DNA of 64,000 bases from Oligoflexales bacterium. Lineage in GTDB: Bacteria > Bdellovibrionota_B > Oligoflexia > Oligoflexales > RGVZ01. Shown here one piece after another: positions 41,978 to 51,562 of the stretch. Under the pieces are notes generated by a model that saw nothing but the letters and a program-made list of their open reading frames with translations, had not been told where the DNA came from and made no database searches. How positions within the stretch are numbered: position 1 is the first letter of the stretch; each line of letters opens with the position of its first letter. The stretch is from positions 124,001 to 188,000 of the forward strand of contig CANLUT010000003.1 in assembly GCA_947494335.1 (NCBI GenBank), in the 5' to 3' direction. Both the position numbers and the translations under genes were made by a program.

Positions 41978-44800
41978 TTAGTGGGCCTCCAACCAATTCG
42001 ATCCCGCGCCAACCTCAACTTTAAGCGGAACGGAGAGTTTCATGGCCTGTTCCATGGCGTCGCGGACCAACGCTATAAGGTTGTCTTTGGCCGATTTGTC
42101 ACACTCAAAAACCAATTCGTCATGGACTTGCATCAGCATCACGGCGTCCATTCCAGAGTCATCAAGACGATGTTGAATTTCAATCATGGCAAGTTTAATG
42201 AGATCGGCCGCACTTCCCTGAATGGGGCTATTTACTGCCATATTTTCGCCATTAACCATGACAAGCCGTTCCTTGGAGTGAATCTCCGGAATCGGACGGC
42301 GTCGGCCAGTCATGGTCCAGCTATATCCTGTTTCTCTTGTTTTCGCTTTTGCTTGCTCAATGTATTTCCGAATATTTGGAAATCCTTCAAAATACTTTTC
42401 GATGAATGATTTCGCCTCGGCCATGGAGACGCCAGTCTCACGCGCCAATCGCTGTGGACCCATGCCGTAAATAATCCCAAAGTTAATTGCTTTGGCATTT
42501 GAGCGAAGATCCGGGGTTACTTTGTCTGGTGTCACGCCAAAGATGCGGCAAGCAGTCGCCGTGTGAATGTCTAGTCCACTCGCAAATGCTGACTTGAGGC
42601 CTACATCGTCTGCGATGTGGGCTAGCAGTCTTAATTCGATTTGTGAGTAATCGGCAGAAACAATAAGTCGGTTGGGCGAAGGTGCACTAAATGCCTTTCT
42701 AATCTCTCGCCCCTCGTCCTTTCTGATAGGTATATTCTGTAGATTAGGATCGCTGGAACTGAGTCGGCCTGTTGCGGTTCCTGTTTGATGAAAGTTTGTG
42801 TGAATACGCCCGGTCTTTTGACTGATCAGTTGCGGGAGCGTGTCAACATAGGTGTTTTTTAGCTTGGTAACCGTCCGATATTCCAAAATTGCGCGCGGGA
42901 GAGGATGTTCAGCCATTGACTCGAGGACTGATACATCCGTTGAGTAGCCAGTTTTTGTCTTTTTTAACCGTGTAAGTCCAAGTTTGGTGTGGATGGCAAG
43001 CTTTTCGAAAAGTATTTGCTGAAGCTGCTTGGTGCTATTTATGTTAAATGTTTCACCGGCCTCGCTATAGATAGTTTGTTCCAGGTCTTTAGCGCGGCGA
43101 TCCAGCTTGGTTGATATTTCTGCCAAGGCGTCGGCATCGACGTAAACACCGGTTTGTTCCATCTTTCCTATAATTGGTGCAAGGGGCACTTCGATCGTTG
43201 CATAGACCTCATAAAGGTTTTCTTCGTGCAACCGTTTCAGTAAATGATCATTCAGCCTGAGGACAATGTCTGCATCTTCGCAGGCATACGCCGTTAAATC
43301 ATCCAGTGGGACGTCGATCATAGGGGTTTGATATTTAGGCCCCATCAATGCGGTGGTGGGTGTTTTTTTGAAGTGGAGCTGTTCAAGTGCGCAAAAGTCC
43401 AGGCCGTGCTCGCGCGACAGTGGATTGATGACATAGCTCGCCAGCATTGTGTCCCCGAATGGTCCGACAACAGGGATGTCAATATTACTGAGCATCTGAA
43501 TGTCAAACTTCAAATTATGCGCGATTTTCGTCTTATTTTTATCTGCGAAAATTGGCCTTAGTTGATCTTTGATGAAGTCAGGTGTTACCCAACCAGTAAG
43601 ATGGTTGGTGACGAGGGGGATATAATAAGCGGAGCCAGATTTAAACGATACACTTACGCCAATCGGAACATCAGTCGTGCGGTCCAAACCGGTCGTCTCA
43701 GTGTCGAAACTAAACGTAGTACAATCCTTAAGTTGCTGTACAACTTTTAAAATGAGTTCTGCCGTGTTGGCGAGTATGTAGTCTGATCCAAGTTTGTCTT
43801 TGCTGCCATTGTTAGGCAGATCGTTTTTTAAGTTGGAGTTTGTATCTATTTCCTGCTTAGACGAAGGGCTAATAGTAGATGATTGGGGTCGGTTACCCCC
43901 AGTTAATTTATCTTTGATTTTGGTGGTTAAACCGCGGAATTCAAGCTTGGTAAATAAGTCCAGCAGCTTTTCGTTGGCAAGAGCGTCATCATTGAGGCGC
44001 ATTTCTGATTCTAGCACGTCGAGTGGAATGTCAGTTTTAATGGTAACGAGCTCGCGTGACAAAAACGCATTATCTTTGTCCGCCTGAAGCGCATTTTTCA
44101 ATTTTGCATTCGATACTTTTTCAATATTCCCGTAGATGCCCTCAAGTGACCCGTACTCGGCAATCAGTTTTGCTGCCCCTTTGTCTCCGATGCCGTGGAC
44201 TCCGGGAACATTGTCTGAAGTGTCTCCGATCAGTGCGAGCACTTCAATGACCTGTTCCGGTTTGCAGCCAAATTTGTCATGAACACCTTGATGACCAACA
44301 AGCAGCGACGGCTCATTTTTTTTGGGAGCGTAGAGGTATACAGTCGAGTTGATGAGCTGCATAAAGTCTTTGTCGCCAGAGACAATAAAACAGTGCATGT
44401 CATCGCGAGCAAATTTTTTGCAAATGGATCCGATTAGATCATCCGCCTCCATTCCAGGCTGTCTTAAAACAGGAATACCCATGGCCGAAAACAACTCAAA
44501 AAAATACGGTAGCTGATCTGCCAAGTCCTGCGGCATTTCCGAGCGATTCGCTTTGTACTGTGGGTAAATTTCGTGGCGAAATGTTTTTTCTTTGCTGTCG
44601 GTGGCAACAATCACCAAGTCCGGTTTTTCGTCCTCAATGAGCTTCATCATGAACATTGCGCTGCCGAACACAGCTGACGTGTGAATTCCACTGGAAGTCA
44701 TCAGAGGGCGTTGGCCAAATGCATGATAATTACGGAAAGCCATGGCCATGGCATCAATTATGAAAAGTTTCTTCGGAGTTCCCATCAAATTTGCTTTCAC
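41978..44800 (-). CDS. polA: DNA polymerase I
   Basis: 940 residues (E. coli 928). The 5'-3' exonuclease domain (~1-300) has MEADDLIGS, VSGDKDFMQL and IGDTSDNVPGVHGIGDKGA. The 3'-5' exonuclease domain (~335-530) keeps its metal ligands (FSFDTETTGL; NLKFD; YACEDAD), so proofreading is probably active. The polymerase domain (~540-940) has motif A SADYSQIELRLLAH, motif B RSNAKAINFGIIYGMG and motif C QVHDELVFEC. The start is GTG 44798-44800, overlapping the ridA stop (GTGA) with AAGGAC upstream. An internal ATG five codons later lacks a ribosome site. Confidence 0.97.
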   Translation of the reverse strand: MKANLMGTPKKLFIIDAMAMAFRNYHAFGQRPLMTSSGIHTSAVFGSAMFMMKLIEDEKPDLVIVATDSKEKTFRHEIYPQYKANRSEMPQDLADQLPYFFELFSAMGIPVLRQPGMEADDLIGSICKKFARDDMHCFIVSGDKDFMQLINSTVYLYAPKKNEPSLLVGHQGVHDKFGCKPEQVIEVLALIGDTSDNVPGVHGIGDKGAAKLIAEYGSLEGIYGNIEKVSNAKLKNALQADKDNAFLSRELVTIKTDIPLDVLESEMRLNDDALANEKLLDLFTKLEFRGLTTKIKDKLTGGNRPQSSTISPSSKQEIDTNSNLKNDLPNNGSKDKLGSDYILANTAELILKVVQQLKDCTTFSFDTETTGLDRTTDVPIGVSVSFKSGSAYYIPLVTNHLTGWVTPDFIKDQLRPIFADKNKTKIAHNLKFDIQMLSNIDIPVVGPFGDTMLASYVINPLSREHGLDFCALEQLHFKKTPTTALMGPKYQTPMIDVPLDDLTAYACEDADIVLRLNDHLLKRLHEENLYEVYATIEVPLAPIIGKMEQTGVYVDADALAEISTKLDRRAKDLEQTIYSEAGETFNINSTKQLQQILFEKLAIHTKLGLTRLKKTKTGYSTDVSVLESMAEHPLPRAILEYRTVTKLKNTYVDTLPQLISQKTGRIHTNFHQTGTATGRLSSSDPNLQNIPIRKDEGREIRKAFSAPSPNRLIVSADYSQIELRLLAHIADDVGLKSAFASGLDIHTATACRIFGVTPDKVTPDLRSNAKAINFGIIYGMGPQRLARETGVSMAEAKSFIEKYFEGFPNIRKYIEQAKAKTRETGYSWTMTGRRRPIPEIHSKERLVMVNGENMAVNSPIQGSAADLIKLAMIEIQHRLDDSGMDAVMLMQVHDELVFECDKSAKDNLIALVRDAMEQAMKLSVPLKVEVGAGSNWLEAH

Positions 44801-45225
44801 TTTTTGTCCTTGGCTACGGCGATCGCTTTCATCTCAATGAGATTTAGTCCAGGAAGCTCTTTGACGGCGATCGTAGTTCTGGTAGGGGGAGGAGATACGT
44901 CCTTAAAAAACTCGTTCCAGACTTTATTCATGATCGGGAACTGGTCTGTCATACTTGTGAGGAACACCTGAATATCAATAATCTGATGTTTGGTTAGCCC
45001 CTCAACGGCGAGGACGGCATCGATGTTTCTGAAAACCCCACGGACCTGAGCTTCAAAATCAATTGTGGTGACATTTCCGCTTTTATCGAATGTCACCCCC
45101 GCCCACACATCTGTTTCCGGATCCCGGCACCCCTGTCCTGCAATAAAGACAAGATGGCCAGCTTGTCTGGCATGGCTATAGTGGGCGAGTGGTTTGGTTA
45201 AATTTTCTTTGGATTCGGTTGCCAT
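44797..45225 (-). CDS. Rid (YjgF/YER057c/UK114) family protein
   Basis: 142 residues, a little longer than RidA (about 128). Marks include the strand HLVFIAGQGCRDPETD, the helix FEAQVRGVFRNIDAVL and PPPTRTTIAV, whose Arg is the carboxylate-binding residue in imine deaminases. It ends LIEMKAIAVA with the conserved Glu. Family members hydrolyse reactive enamine/imine products of PLP enzymes; some hydrolyse 2-aminomuconate. The precise substrate is not readable. It is the first gene of the ridA-like/polA/tatC chain, coupled to polA by a 4-base overlap. Confidence 0.85.
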   Translation of the reverse strand: MATESKENLTKPLAHYSHARQAGHLVFIAGQGCRDPETDVWAGVTFDKSGNVTTIDFEAQVRGVFRNIDAVLAVEGLTKHQIIDIQVFLTSMTDQFPIMNKVWNEFFKDVSPPPTRTTIAVKELPGLNLIEMKAIAVAKDKK

Positions 45226-45438
45226 CCTGCGTTTTCCATTCCTTTTGAGCGTCTGGTCATGGATTTGATCGATCAGTTAATGACCTTATTCTCCATGTGT
45301 CCACCAAAAAGAGCGTGGGCGCGAACTTCAGCGGCAGCTAGAAGCAGGACGGTGTTTGACACGCGCTGCGGTATCTGGTTCTAATGTCTCGTCAGGACTG
45401 CTATTTTGACCAAAAAAGAAGCAATCAAAGGAGTTGCC

Positions 45439-46395
45439 GTGAGTAAGAATTGCACAAGCTGGATTGCATCCATTTTTTTGATTTTTCTTTCCTGTCTGCC
45501 AATGACCGCAAAACTTCAGGCCGCAGACGCTGCAGTAAAAGGCGAAAAGAGCAAGGATGACGGGCCTGCGGCCACGTCTTGGTCTCAATTGAATGTTGAG
45601 AAGCGCTGTGAAGGACTTCTCAAATTTTTCAATGAGCAGTCAGTGGCAAACACTCCCGATTGGAAAATGATCAAGCCTCAGTGCGTGATCTCTGGAAGCG
45701 TGGATAAAGACACGTCATGGTCATTTGAGGCCAGTTGGCAACGGGGTGCAAAGGCGCTTCCCCTGCGCTTCGTGGTGGCTGAGACGCGTCAGCAGAAACC
45801 GCGGACGTCCTGGTGTGTGATTAAAGGAAAGAAGTCCGGCTGTGCCTCGCCGTGGGAGAATTCATTTGCTACGGGTGATCTATTCGTAAAAAAAGAGGAG
45901 GCCCTGTCTGCGTTTCAAGGAGTCGTCAAAATGTCACAAGGTTTTTTAGGTATGGCGACAAAGCTCGATGAATGGGTGAGCAAACCAGGTGGCGATTACA
46001 AGATTTTTGATTTGACTTATCCAGAATGGGTAAAAGCTTGGTCTAAGTCGACCCGTTCGCTTCCGGTTAAAAAGGAAATTTTCAAATCAGACTTCAAAGC
46101 TGACGGCGAGGGAGCGTTGACGGGCTTAGTGATGCCCAAGGATCAGATTCCATCGGAGCTTAGAGAATGCTTGGGTTGTGCAAAAACACCCTGCGAAAAG
46201 GCGCCTATTTCGTTCGTGTTTTGGGGCTTAGGTCTGACTATTTCTCGTGAAACGACGCCAGACGAGCGCCAAGCAAGCGGACAGAAGTCCGGACGCGCGA
46301 CGTGGGTCATGCTTGAGCCGACGCCGTTTGTTGGCCGTGAACCAAAATGGCCATTTATGTGTGGAGCCCACCGCATGAGTATTCAGAAGTTATAA
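45439..46395 (+). CDS. Exported protein of unknown function
   Basis: 318 residues from GTG 45439, chosen because AAGGAG lies 6 bases upstream; a TTG at 45406 gives a longer frame without such a site. The hydrophobic stretch IASIFLIFLSCLPMTA followed by KLQAADA is a signal peptide with AxA-type cleavage. The mature protein has about eight Cys (for example RCEGLL, PQCVISG, SWCVIKG, SGCAS, ECLGCAKTPCEKA), suggesting disulphides in the periplasm. No domain is recognised. It stands alone, divergent from the ridA chain. Confidence 0.65.
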   Translation: MSKNCTSWIASIFLIFLSCLPMTAKLQAADAAVKGEKSKDDGPAATSWSQLNVEKRCEGLLKFFNEQSVANTPDWKMIKPQCVISGSVDKDTSWSFEASWQRGAKALPLRFVVAETRQQKPRTSWCVIKGKKSGCASPWENSFATGDLFVKKEEALSAFQGVVKMSQGFLGMATKLDEWVSKPGGDYKIFDLTYPEWVKAWSKSTRSLPVKKEIFKSDFKADGEGALTGLVMPKDQIPSELRECLGCAKTPCEKAPISFVFWGLGLTISRETTPDERQASGQKSGRATWVMLEPTPFVGREPKWPFMCGAHRMSIQKL

Positions 46396-46462
46396 AACTG
46401 GTGGTCTTCGACAACTTATTTTTTAACTCAAGAATTGCTATGCGCAGAAGCGGAGTCCTCTA

Positions 46463-48337
46463 ATGACAATAAAACAGCTGACCGATGAACAGATCCGAAC
46501 GATGACCCTAGAGGAGAAGGATCGTTGGTGGCTGGAAAACTGTTACCGAGGTGATATGCCTCAGCTCACCTTACGATCAGCTCTTACCGGAATGATCATC
46601 GGCGGTGTTCTAAGCGTCACAAACTTGTACGTTGGAATAAAGACGGGGTGGACACTTGGGATCGGCATTACATCGGTAGTCCTTGCCTTTGCTTTTTTCA
46701 AGTTACTGTCGCGAGTTGGTTGGGGACAGGAAATAACCATTCTTGAAAATAACGCGATGCAGTCTATCGCAACCTCTGCTGGGTATATGACGGCCCCGCT
46801 GATTTCGTCGATTTCCGCTTACATGGTTGTGACTAATTCTATGATCCCCCAGTATCAAACTATCGTTTGGATATCGCTTTTGTCGCTGATGGGTGTGTTT
46901 TTTGCGTTTCCGCTTAAAAAGCGTTTTATCAATGACGAGCAGTTGCCCTTTCCGGAAGGACGGGCTGCAGGCGTTGTCATGTCAAACCTTCACTCATCAG
47001 ATGGTGGAAAAGATGGGATTTTAAAAGCTCAGATTCTTATTTTCGGCGCGCTGATCAGTGCAGCCGTAGAGTTGTTTCGTAGTGAAAAAATTATGGAGCA
47101 TCTTCGGATTAAGTTTTTGATGCTGCCAGAGCACTGGGACGATTTTATCTATAAGTTTTTGACGCCCAAGATACTGGGAACACCTCTTAAGGATTTGACG
47201 ATTCGATGGGAGTCGTCACTCGTGATGATGGCCACGGGTGGTCTGATGGGTATCAAGGTTGGCGCCTCGCTACTCCTTGGCGCCATCATAAATTATTGTT
47301 TTCTAGTTCCTTGGGCATTGTCAGAGGGCATCATCGCTTCGGCAAGCTATAAACAGATCAATATGTGGCTTCTGTGGGGTGGAGTGGCTATGATGACAAC
47401 ATCATCGCTTTACGCTTTTTTTGCGAAGCCAGACATCATCTTGGCAGCATTCAAGAGAAAGAATTCTGTGAAGAAAAAAGATATTCTTCACCACATCGAG
47501 TTGCCCGTTTCAATCTCATTGATCGGAATTCCCATCACCGGTCTCATCATGATGTGGCTTGGTCAAATATGGTTTAACATCGAATGGTGGGTATCTCTTA
47601 TCGCGATACCTCTTGTTTTTGTGTTCACATTGATCGCGGTAACATCTACGGGACTCACAGCGATCACTCCAGGTGGGGCTTTAGGTAAGCTCACGCAATT
47701 GACCTTCGCCATCATAAAGCCGGGAGACATGGGAACCAACATCATGACCGCCGGAATCAACGGCGAGGTCGCTCTCAATGCATCGAATCTTTTGATGGAC
47801 ATAAAACCTGGTTATATGTTGGGTGGAAAGCCTCGGCACCAGGCAATTGGACACTGTCTAGGGATCATCGCTGGAGCCATTGTGGCGGTCCCGGTTTTTT
47901 ACCTTCTAATTCAAAATGATATTTCCAGAATCACCTCAGCGTCACTTCCAATGCCCGGGGCGAGTATTTGGATTGCAGTCGCTGAGGTTTTGGCTAAGGG
48001 GCTTTCTGTTTTGCCTGATTCCACCCGCATCGCTGTGGTGATTGGAGCTTTAGTTGGCATACTCATTGAGTTTTTGAATCGGAGATCACAAGGTCGTTTC
48101 CCAATTTCTGCCATGGGACTTGGGCTTTCATTCGTTTTAAAGTTTTCTGATTGTTGGGCTATGGCAGCAGGAAGTCTGTTCTTCTGGTTCATGTCTCGTC
48201 ACTTCGGCGAGCGTACCGATTCGAAAATGTCGGCCATTTTCAGGGACAATCAGGAGACTCTCTGCGCCGGCGTGATCGCCGGAGGATCAATCATGGGGAT
48301 TGTGCTCATCATTATGGAGACCATCGTCCTGGCCTAG
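46463..48337 (+). CDS. OPT-family oligopeptide transporter
   Basis: 624 residues with about fourteen to sixteen hydrophobic segments. Family features are LRSALTGMIIGGVLSVTNLYVGIKTGW near the N-terminus, the ENNAMQSIATSAGYM block (OPT proteins have a conserved N/Q-rich helix here), the LPFPEGRAAGVVM motif and GINGEVALNASNLLMDIKPGYMLGGKP. OPT proteins import peptides or metal chelates with protons; bacterial members of this subgroup are usually peptide importers. It appears monocistronic. It fits the protein-degrading profile suggested by the secreted subtilase. Confidence 0.92.
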   Translation: MTIKQLTDEQIRTMTLEEKDRWWLENCYRGDMPQLTLRSALTGMIIGGVLSVTNLYVGIKTGWTLGIGITSVVLAFAFFKLLSRVGWGQEITILENNAMQSIATSAGYMTAPLISSISAYMVVTNSMIPQYQTIVWISLLSLMGVFFAFPLKKRFINDEQLPFPEGRAAGVVMSNLHSSDGGKDGILKAQILIFGALISAAVELFRSEKIMEHLRIKFLMLPEHWDDFIYKFLTPKILGTPLKDLTIRWESSLVMMATGGLMGIKVGASLLLGAIINYCFLVPWALSEGIIASASYKQINMWLLWGGVAMMTTSSLYAFFAKPDIILAAFKRKNSVKKKDILHHIELPVSISLIGIPITGLIMMWLGQIWFNIEWWVSLIAIPLVFVFTLIAVTSTGLTAITPGGALGKLTQLTFAIIKPGDMGTNIMTAGINGEVALNASNLLMDIKPGYMLGGKPRHQAIGHCLGIIAGAIVAVPVFYLLIQNDISRITSASLPMPGASIWIAVAEVLAKGLSVLPDSTRIAVVIGALVGILIEFLNRRSQGRFPISAMGLGLSFVLKFSDCWAMAAGSLFFWFMSRHFGERTDSKMSAIFRDNQETLCAGVIAGGSIMGIVLIIMETIVLA

Positions 48338-48364
48338 GCTAAATAGGACAGTTAGGTTGGGATG

Positions 48365-48399
48365 GTGAACAAAGACAGGCCACTGTCTAGGGTGTTCAC
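48365..48399. repeat. Two-tier inverted repeat downstream of OPT gene
   Basis: Outer arms GTGAAC (48365-48370) and GTTCAC (48394-48399) enclose inner arms AGACAG (48373-48378) and CTGTCT (48383-48388) with a 4-base loop. No T-run follows directly, so it is a weak terminator. Its nested layout is like a smaller version of the element at 8031-8121. Confidence 0.5.
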
Positions 48400-48587
48400 T
48401 TAAAACTCCACGAAACCGCCATGAATTTGCTTATTTTGTGGTCATGCCAATACGTGAATCCTCGACGTGGCGCGTCCTCTGATTTCGTTACGAGTTTGCT
48501 CTAAGTCATTATTTCCAGTAGCATATAGGCGAGTTTGAACACTGACATTTGTTTCGGAAGAAATCTTATTTTTTGCAGAGGTTGATC

Positions 48588-49877
48588 ATGAGCGGAATGG
48601 GCGAAATCATTCTAGATGGAAAATCCTACAAGCTACCTGTCCTCGTTGGCACTGAAAAAGAGAAGGCTGTAGATATCACAAAACTTCGTCAAGATAGCGG
48701 CTACATCACTCTCGATTCTGGTTATGGCAACACGGGCGCATGCAAATCTGCGATCACGTTCATCGATGGCGACTTGGGAATTCTTCGCTACCGAGGCATC
48801 CCGATTGAAGAACTTGCGGACAAGAGTGATTTTGTTGAGACCTCTTACTTGTTGATCTACGGTCAGCTTCCTAATCGTACGCAGCGTGAGGAGTTCCGTA
48901 ATCTTCTCAGTGGTCATGCGATGATTCATGAAGGGATGATTAAGTTCTTTGATGGATATCCAACCACGGCCCATCCAATGGCAATTTTGTCAGCGATGGT
49001 TTGCTCGTTGTCCAGCTACTATCCAGAGCACCTTGATCCAAATGACCCCACCCAGGTGAACCACTTGGTGCCTCGCCTTCTTTCTAAGATGCGCACCATT
49101 GCTGCGTACTCATATAAGAAGTCCAAAGGTCAGCCGGTGATCTATCCTAAATCTGATCTTGATTACTGCTCTAACTTTCTGCGCATGATGTTTGCAACTC
49201 CTGCAGAGGAATATCAGATCGATCCTGATATGGTTAAGGCATTGAACGTACTCTTGATCCTTCATGCTGACCACGAGCAGAACTGTTCAACGTCTACCGT
49301 GCGTTTGGTGGGATCGTCTGATGCCAACCTTTTTGCATCGATTGCAGCTGGAATTTGTGCTCTTTGGGGTCCAAAGCACGGCGGTGCAAACCAGGAAGTG
49401 GTTGAAATGCTCGAACTCATCGAAAAAGAAAAAGTTCCAGTGAAGGAGATCGTTCGCCGCGCGAAAGACAAAAATAGCGGCTTCCGCTTGATGGGCTTTG
49501 GTCATCGCGTTTACAAGAACTTCGACCCTCGCGCTAAAGTGATCAAGACCTACTGTGACAAATTACTTGCGAAGAAAGGCATCAAAGATCCTTTACTGGA
49601 TATTGCCAAGGAGCTTGAGGAGGCGGCGTTGTCTGATGATTTCTTCAAGGAGCGGAAACTTTATCCAAACGTAGACTTTTACTCTGGTGTCATTTACCGC
49701 GCTATGGGTATTCCGACAGACATGTTTACCGTAATGTTTGCTTTAGGTCGTCTGCCTGGATGGATCGCTCACTGGATCGAGATGCATCGTGACGGTGATG
49801 GTCGAATTGGTCGTCCTCGTCAGGTGTATGTAGGGGACACTCAGCGTCCTTACATTCCGATGGATCAACGTAAATAA
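48588..49877 (+). CDS. gltA: Citrate synthase
   Basis: Condenses acetyl-CoA and oxaloacetate at the entry of the TCA cycle. 429 residues, close to E. coli GltA (427), so it is the hexameric type II form. An N-terminal beta domain (MSGMGEIILDGKSYKLPV, LDSGYGNTGACKSAI) is typical. Catalytic residues lie in LILHADHEQNCSTS (His), GPKHGGANQEV (His) and FYSGVIYRAMGIPTDMF (Asp in the NVDFYSG block). ATG 48588 is used (GAGG upstream); the frame extends to 48549 without support. It has its own strong terminator. Confidence 0.97.
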   Translation: MSGMGEIILDGKSYKLPVLVGTEKEKAVDITKLRQDSGYITLDSGYGNTGACKSAITFIDGDLGILRYRGIPIEELADKSDFVETSYLLIYGQLPNRTQREEFRNLLSGHAMIHEGMIKFFDGYPTTAHPMAILSAMVCSLSSYYPEHLDPNDPTQVNHLVPRLLSKMRTIAAYSYKKSKGQPVIYPKSDLDYCSNFLRMMFATPAEEYQIDPDMVKALNVLLILHADHEQNCSTSTVRLVGSSDANLFASIAAGICALWGPKHGGANQEVVEMLELIEKEKVPVKEIVRRAKDKNSGFRLMGFGHRVYKNFDPRAKVIKTYCDKLLAKKGIKDPLLDIAKELEEAALSDDFFKERKLYPNVDFYSGVIYRAMGIPTDMFTVMFALGRLPGWIAHWIEMHRDGDGRIGRPRQVYVGDTQRPYIPMDQRK

Positions 49878-49899
49878 TCAAGCTGCGTAAGCAATAGAT

Positions 49900-49933
49900 C
49901 CCCGGAGCACTTCGGTCTCCGGGGCTTTATTTT
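49900..49933. terminator. Terminator after gltA
   Basis: Perfect 8-bp stem CCCCGGAG / CTCCGGGG around a loop containing TTCG, followed by CTTTATTTTT. It abuts the 3' end of the convergent gene at 49927. Confidence 0.85.
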
Positions 49934-50352
49934 TGCCAAAATGGGATTTTTGACGGTGACGACCCTCGACCATTTGGGACGGACTCTTTGGTAAGCTGGT
50001 GGGAGAAGTTATCTAAAAATCGTGAAAAAACAGCTGATCTCCTTTTAGGAAGATCCGCTACCTCTGGGCGTTCAAATGAAATCGCAAGATAGCTGGCGCG
50101 CAGCTGAAGTGTGATGAGCCCAGTCCGAGGCATTGCCTCGATACTATCGAAGCGTAACTCGCAGTAACGGGATGCAACGAGTTTTGCTGCTTGTGTTCCG
50201 AGGGTTCTCGGGTCTGCACCCATGATTTTGATAGGGACTCCTCCCACTGGTCGGCCGGAAATTTCCTCACGTATACGACAAATATAAAAGTCCATGAATT
50301 GATTCTGCCCTATGTGACCAGAAAGTTTTCCAGTCATACCGTTATCTGACAT
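49927..50352 (-). CDS. Hypothetical protein, unrecognised
   Basis: 141 residues from ATG at 50350-50352, chosen because AAGGAG sits 9 bases upstream; an in-frame ATG 7 codons earlier would include that site in the coding sequence. The body contains FMDFYICRIREEISGRPVGG, an alternating region with CELRFDSIEAMP and LITLQLRASYLAISFERPE, and a basic, disordered C-terminus. The alternation resembles a small beta-barrel of PilZ type, but the RxxxR and D/NxSxxG motifs are absent, so I do not assign it. The 3' end falls in the gltA terminator. Confidence 0.55.
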   Translation of the reverse strand: MSDNGMTGKLSGHIGQNQFMDFYICRIREEISGRPVGGVPIKIMGADPRTLGTQAAKLVASRYCELRFDSIEAMPRTGLITLQLRASYLAISFERPEVADLPKRRSAVFSRFLDNFSHQLTKESVPNGRGSSPSKIPFWQK

Positions 50353-50506
50353 CGTCTTCATCTCCTTATCCAATAATCAGTTACGCTGCGACGGTATCAG
50401 AAAGAGGATCTGACCTGGGCGGACTTTCTCTTGTCGTCAAAGATATGAACTCGCTCCCCAGAGACGTGACAGGGGTGTCCTCCAGGGGCGAATGAATTGA
50501 ATATGT

Positions 50507-51202
50507 CTATTGGATCTCGTAAACCTGATTGATGGACTGCCCGTTCAGGCTTCGCACGTGGACCAGGTATCGTCCACTTGGTTTCTTTGGAAGCTCAAAT
50601 TTGTGTTCAAATGGCTGATCTTTATGCTCGCAATTGCGTGCCGTCCCTGCTTTCATGATGGGCAAGACCTCGATCGTGTTACCGCTATCAACCAATTTGA
50701 CCTCCTGTAATTCGGCACAGCGAGACGCAAATCGACCACGGATGGTAGCAGTCGCAAACTGAGACGTTACATCAACATTGAGAGTGTCGACTGGAGCATA
50801 CACAAAGTCGTCTGGACTCAGGGTGCTTGAGTGTTTGATTGCAAACGCTGCAGCAGGTCTTGATGTCCCCACCTTAAGGCTCCAATCGCCAGCTTCAAGC
50901 TTACCGATTGTCACAACCTGGGTCCAAGGAACAAGGACTTCCAAGCACAACCAATTGTAATAGGCTGCTTTGGGCTGGACTAAAATTTCATGATTTGAAT
51001 GGTCTGTTTTAATTTCTGCTGTTTCTAATCGATAACAGTCATTAGGAAGATGACCCTCAATCACAATTTGCGTCTGATCGTTGTCGTCAAAGCCTCGGGG
51101 GATGAAAGTGCGATCGGATGTCGTTGAAACAAGAGAGTCGTCTGCGGCAATTGCATGACCTAGGTTGCAGAAAAGTACCAGTGAATAGAAAATCTTTTTC
51201 AT
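50507..51202 (-). CDS. Periplasmic protein of unknown function
   Basis: 231 residues. The signal peptide is MKKIFYSLVLFCNLGHAIAA with AxA-type cleavage near residue 20. The mature part is beta-rich and appears to hold two similar halves, each with a Cys in a polar turn (LPNDCYRLETAEI; FASRCAELQEVKL) followed by a strand that describes a value or property (EILVQPKAAYYN; IEVLPIMKAGTAR). This suggests an internal duplication of an Ig-like fold. No catalytic motif is seen. It is preceded by a 340-base gap shared with the divergent acidic-protein gene. Confidence 0.65.
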   Translation of the reverse strand: MKKIFYSLVLFCNLGHAIAADDSLVSTTSDRTFIPRGFDDNDQTQIVIEGHLPNDCYRLETAEIKTDHSNHEILVQPKAAYYNWLCLEVLVPWTQVVTIGKLEAGDWSLKVGTSRPAAAFAIKHSSTLSPDDFVYAPVDTLNVDVTSQFATATIRGRFASRCAELQEVKLVDSGNTIEVLPIMKAGTARNCEHKDQPFEHKFELPKKPSGRYLVHVRSLNGQSINQVYEIQ

Positions 51203-51562
51203 AAATCCTCCCTGAAGTATTGATTAAGTCACTGAAAGGCGTCAATTAGGCTCCAACATTTGGCGCCCTATTGATTGTTACGACTAGTAAGAATGCAGGA
51301 ACCCTGCCAACATCATGAAGTCCTTGTGAGGAACAGATTTTGAGGAAAAATTCTATCTGTTAGACTATTAAAAAGTATCTAATTGCGCATCAATTGCGGC
51401 AAATTACACATCTCATTGCCTAAAAATATAACTCACCATAACCAATTGCGGCCCCTTGATCGAAATAAGGTGACAAACGTACAATTTCATTAGAAATATT
51501 TTTCATGAGACAGGTCTAAATTTATCTCGAATAAGCGCAAGATTTTGGATGAAGGGGTTCTT
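51203..51562. other. AT-rich control region between periplasmic and acidic protein genes
   Basis: 360 bases without an ORF of note. It holds two copies of CAATTGCGGC (51391-51400 and 51443-51452, 52 bp apart) plus a related TAATTGCGC at about 51380. A candidate promoter lies at 51456-51485. No tRNA or known RNA element is recognised. Confidence 0.5.
51456..51485 (+). promoter_or_regulatory. Candidate promoter for acidic-protein gene
   Basis: TTGATC (51456-51461), an 18-base spacer and TACAAT (51480-51485), which match 4 and 5 of 6 consensus positions. One CAATTGCGGC copy ends 4 bases before the -35 box, where an activator could sit. Confidence 0.4.

Noticed and set aside
41909-42409. A plus-strand frame of 166 codons inside polA and tatC
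   Set aside because: Antisense to conserved polymerase motifs; no domain or ribosome site.
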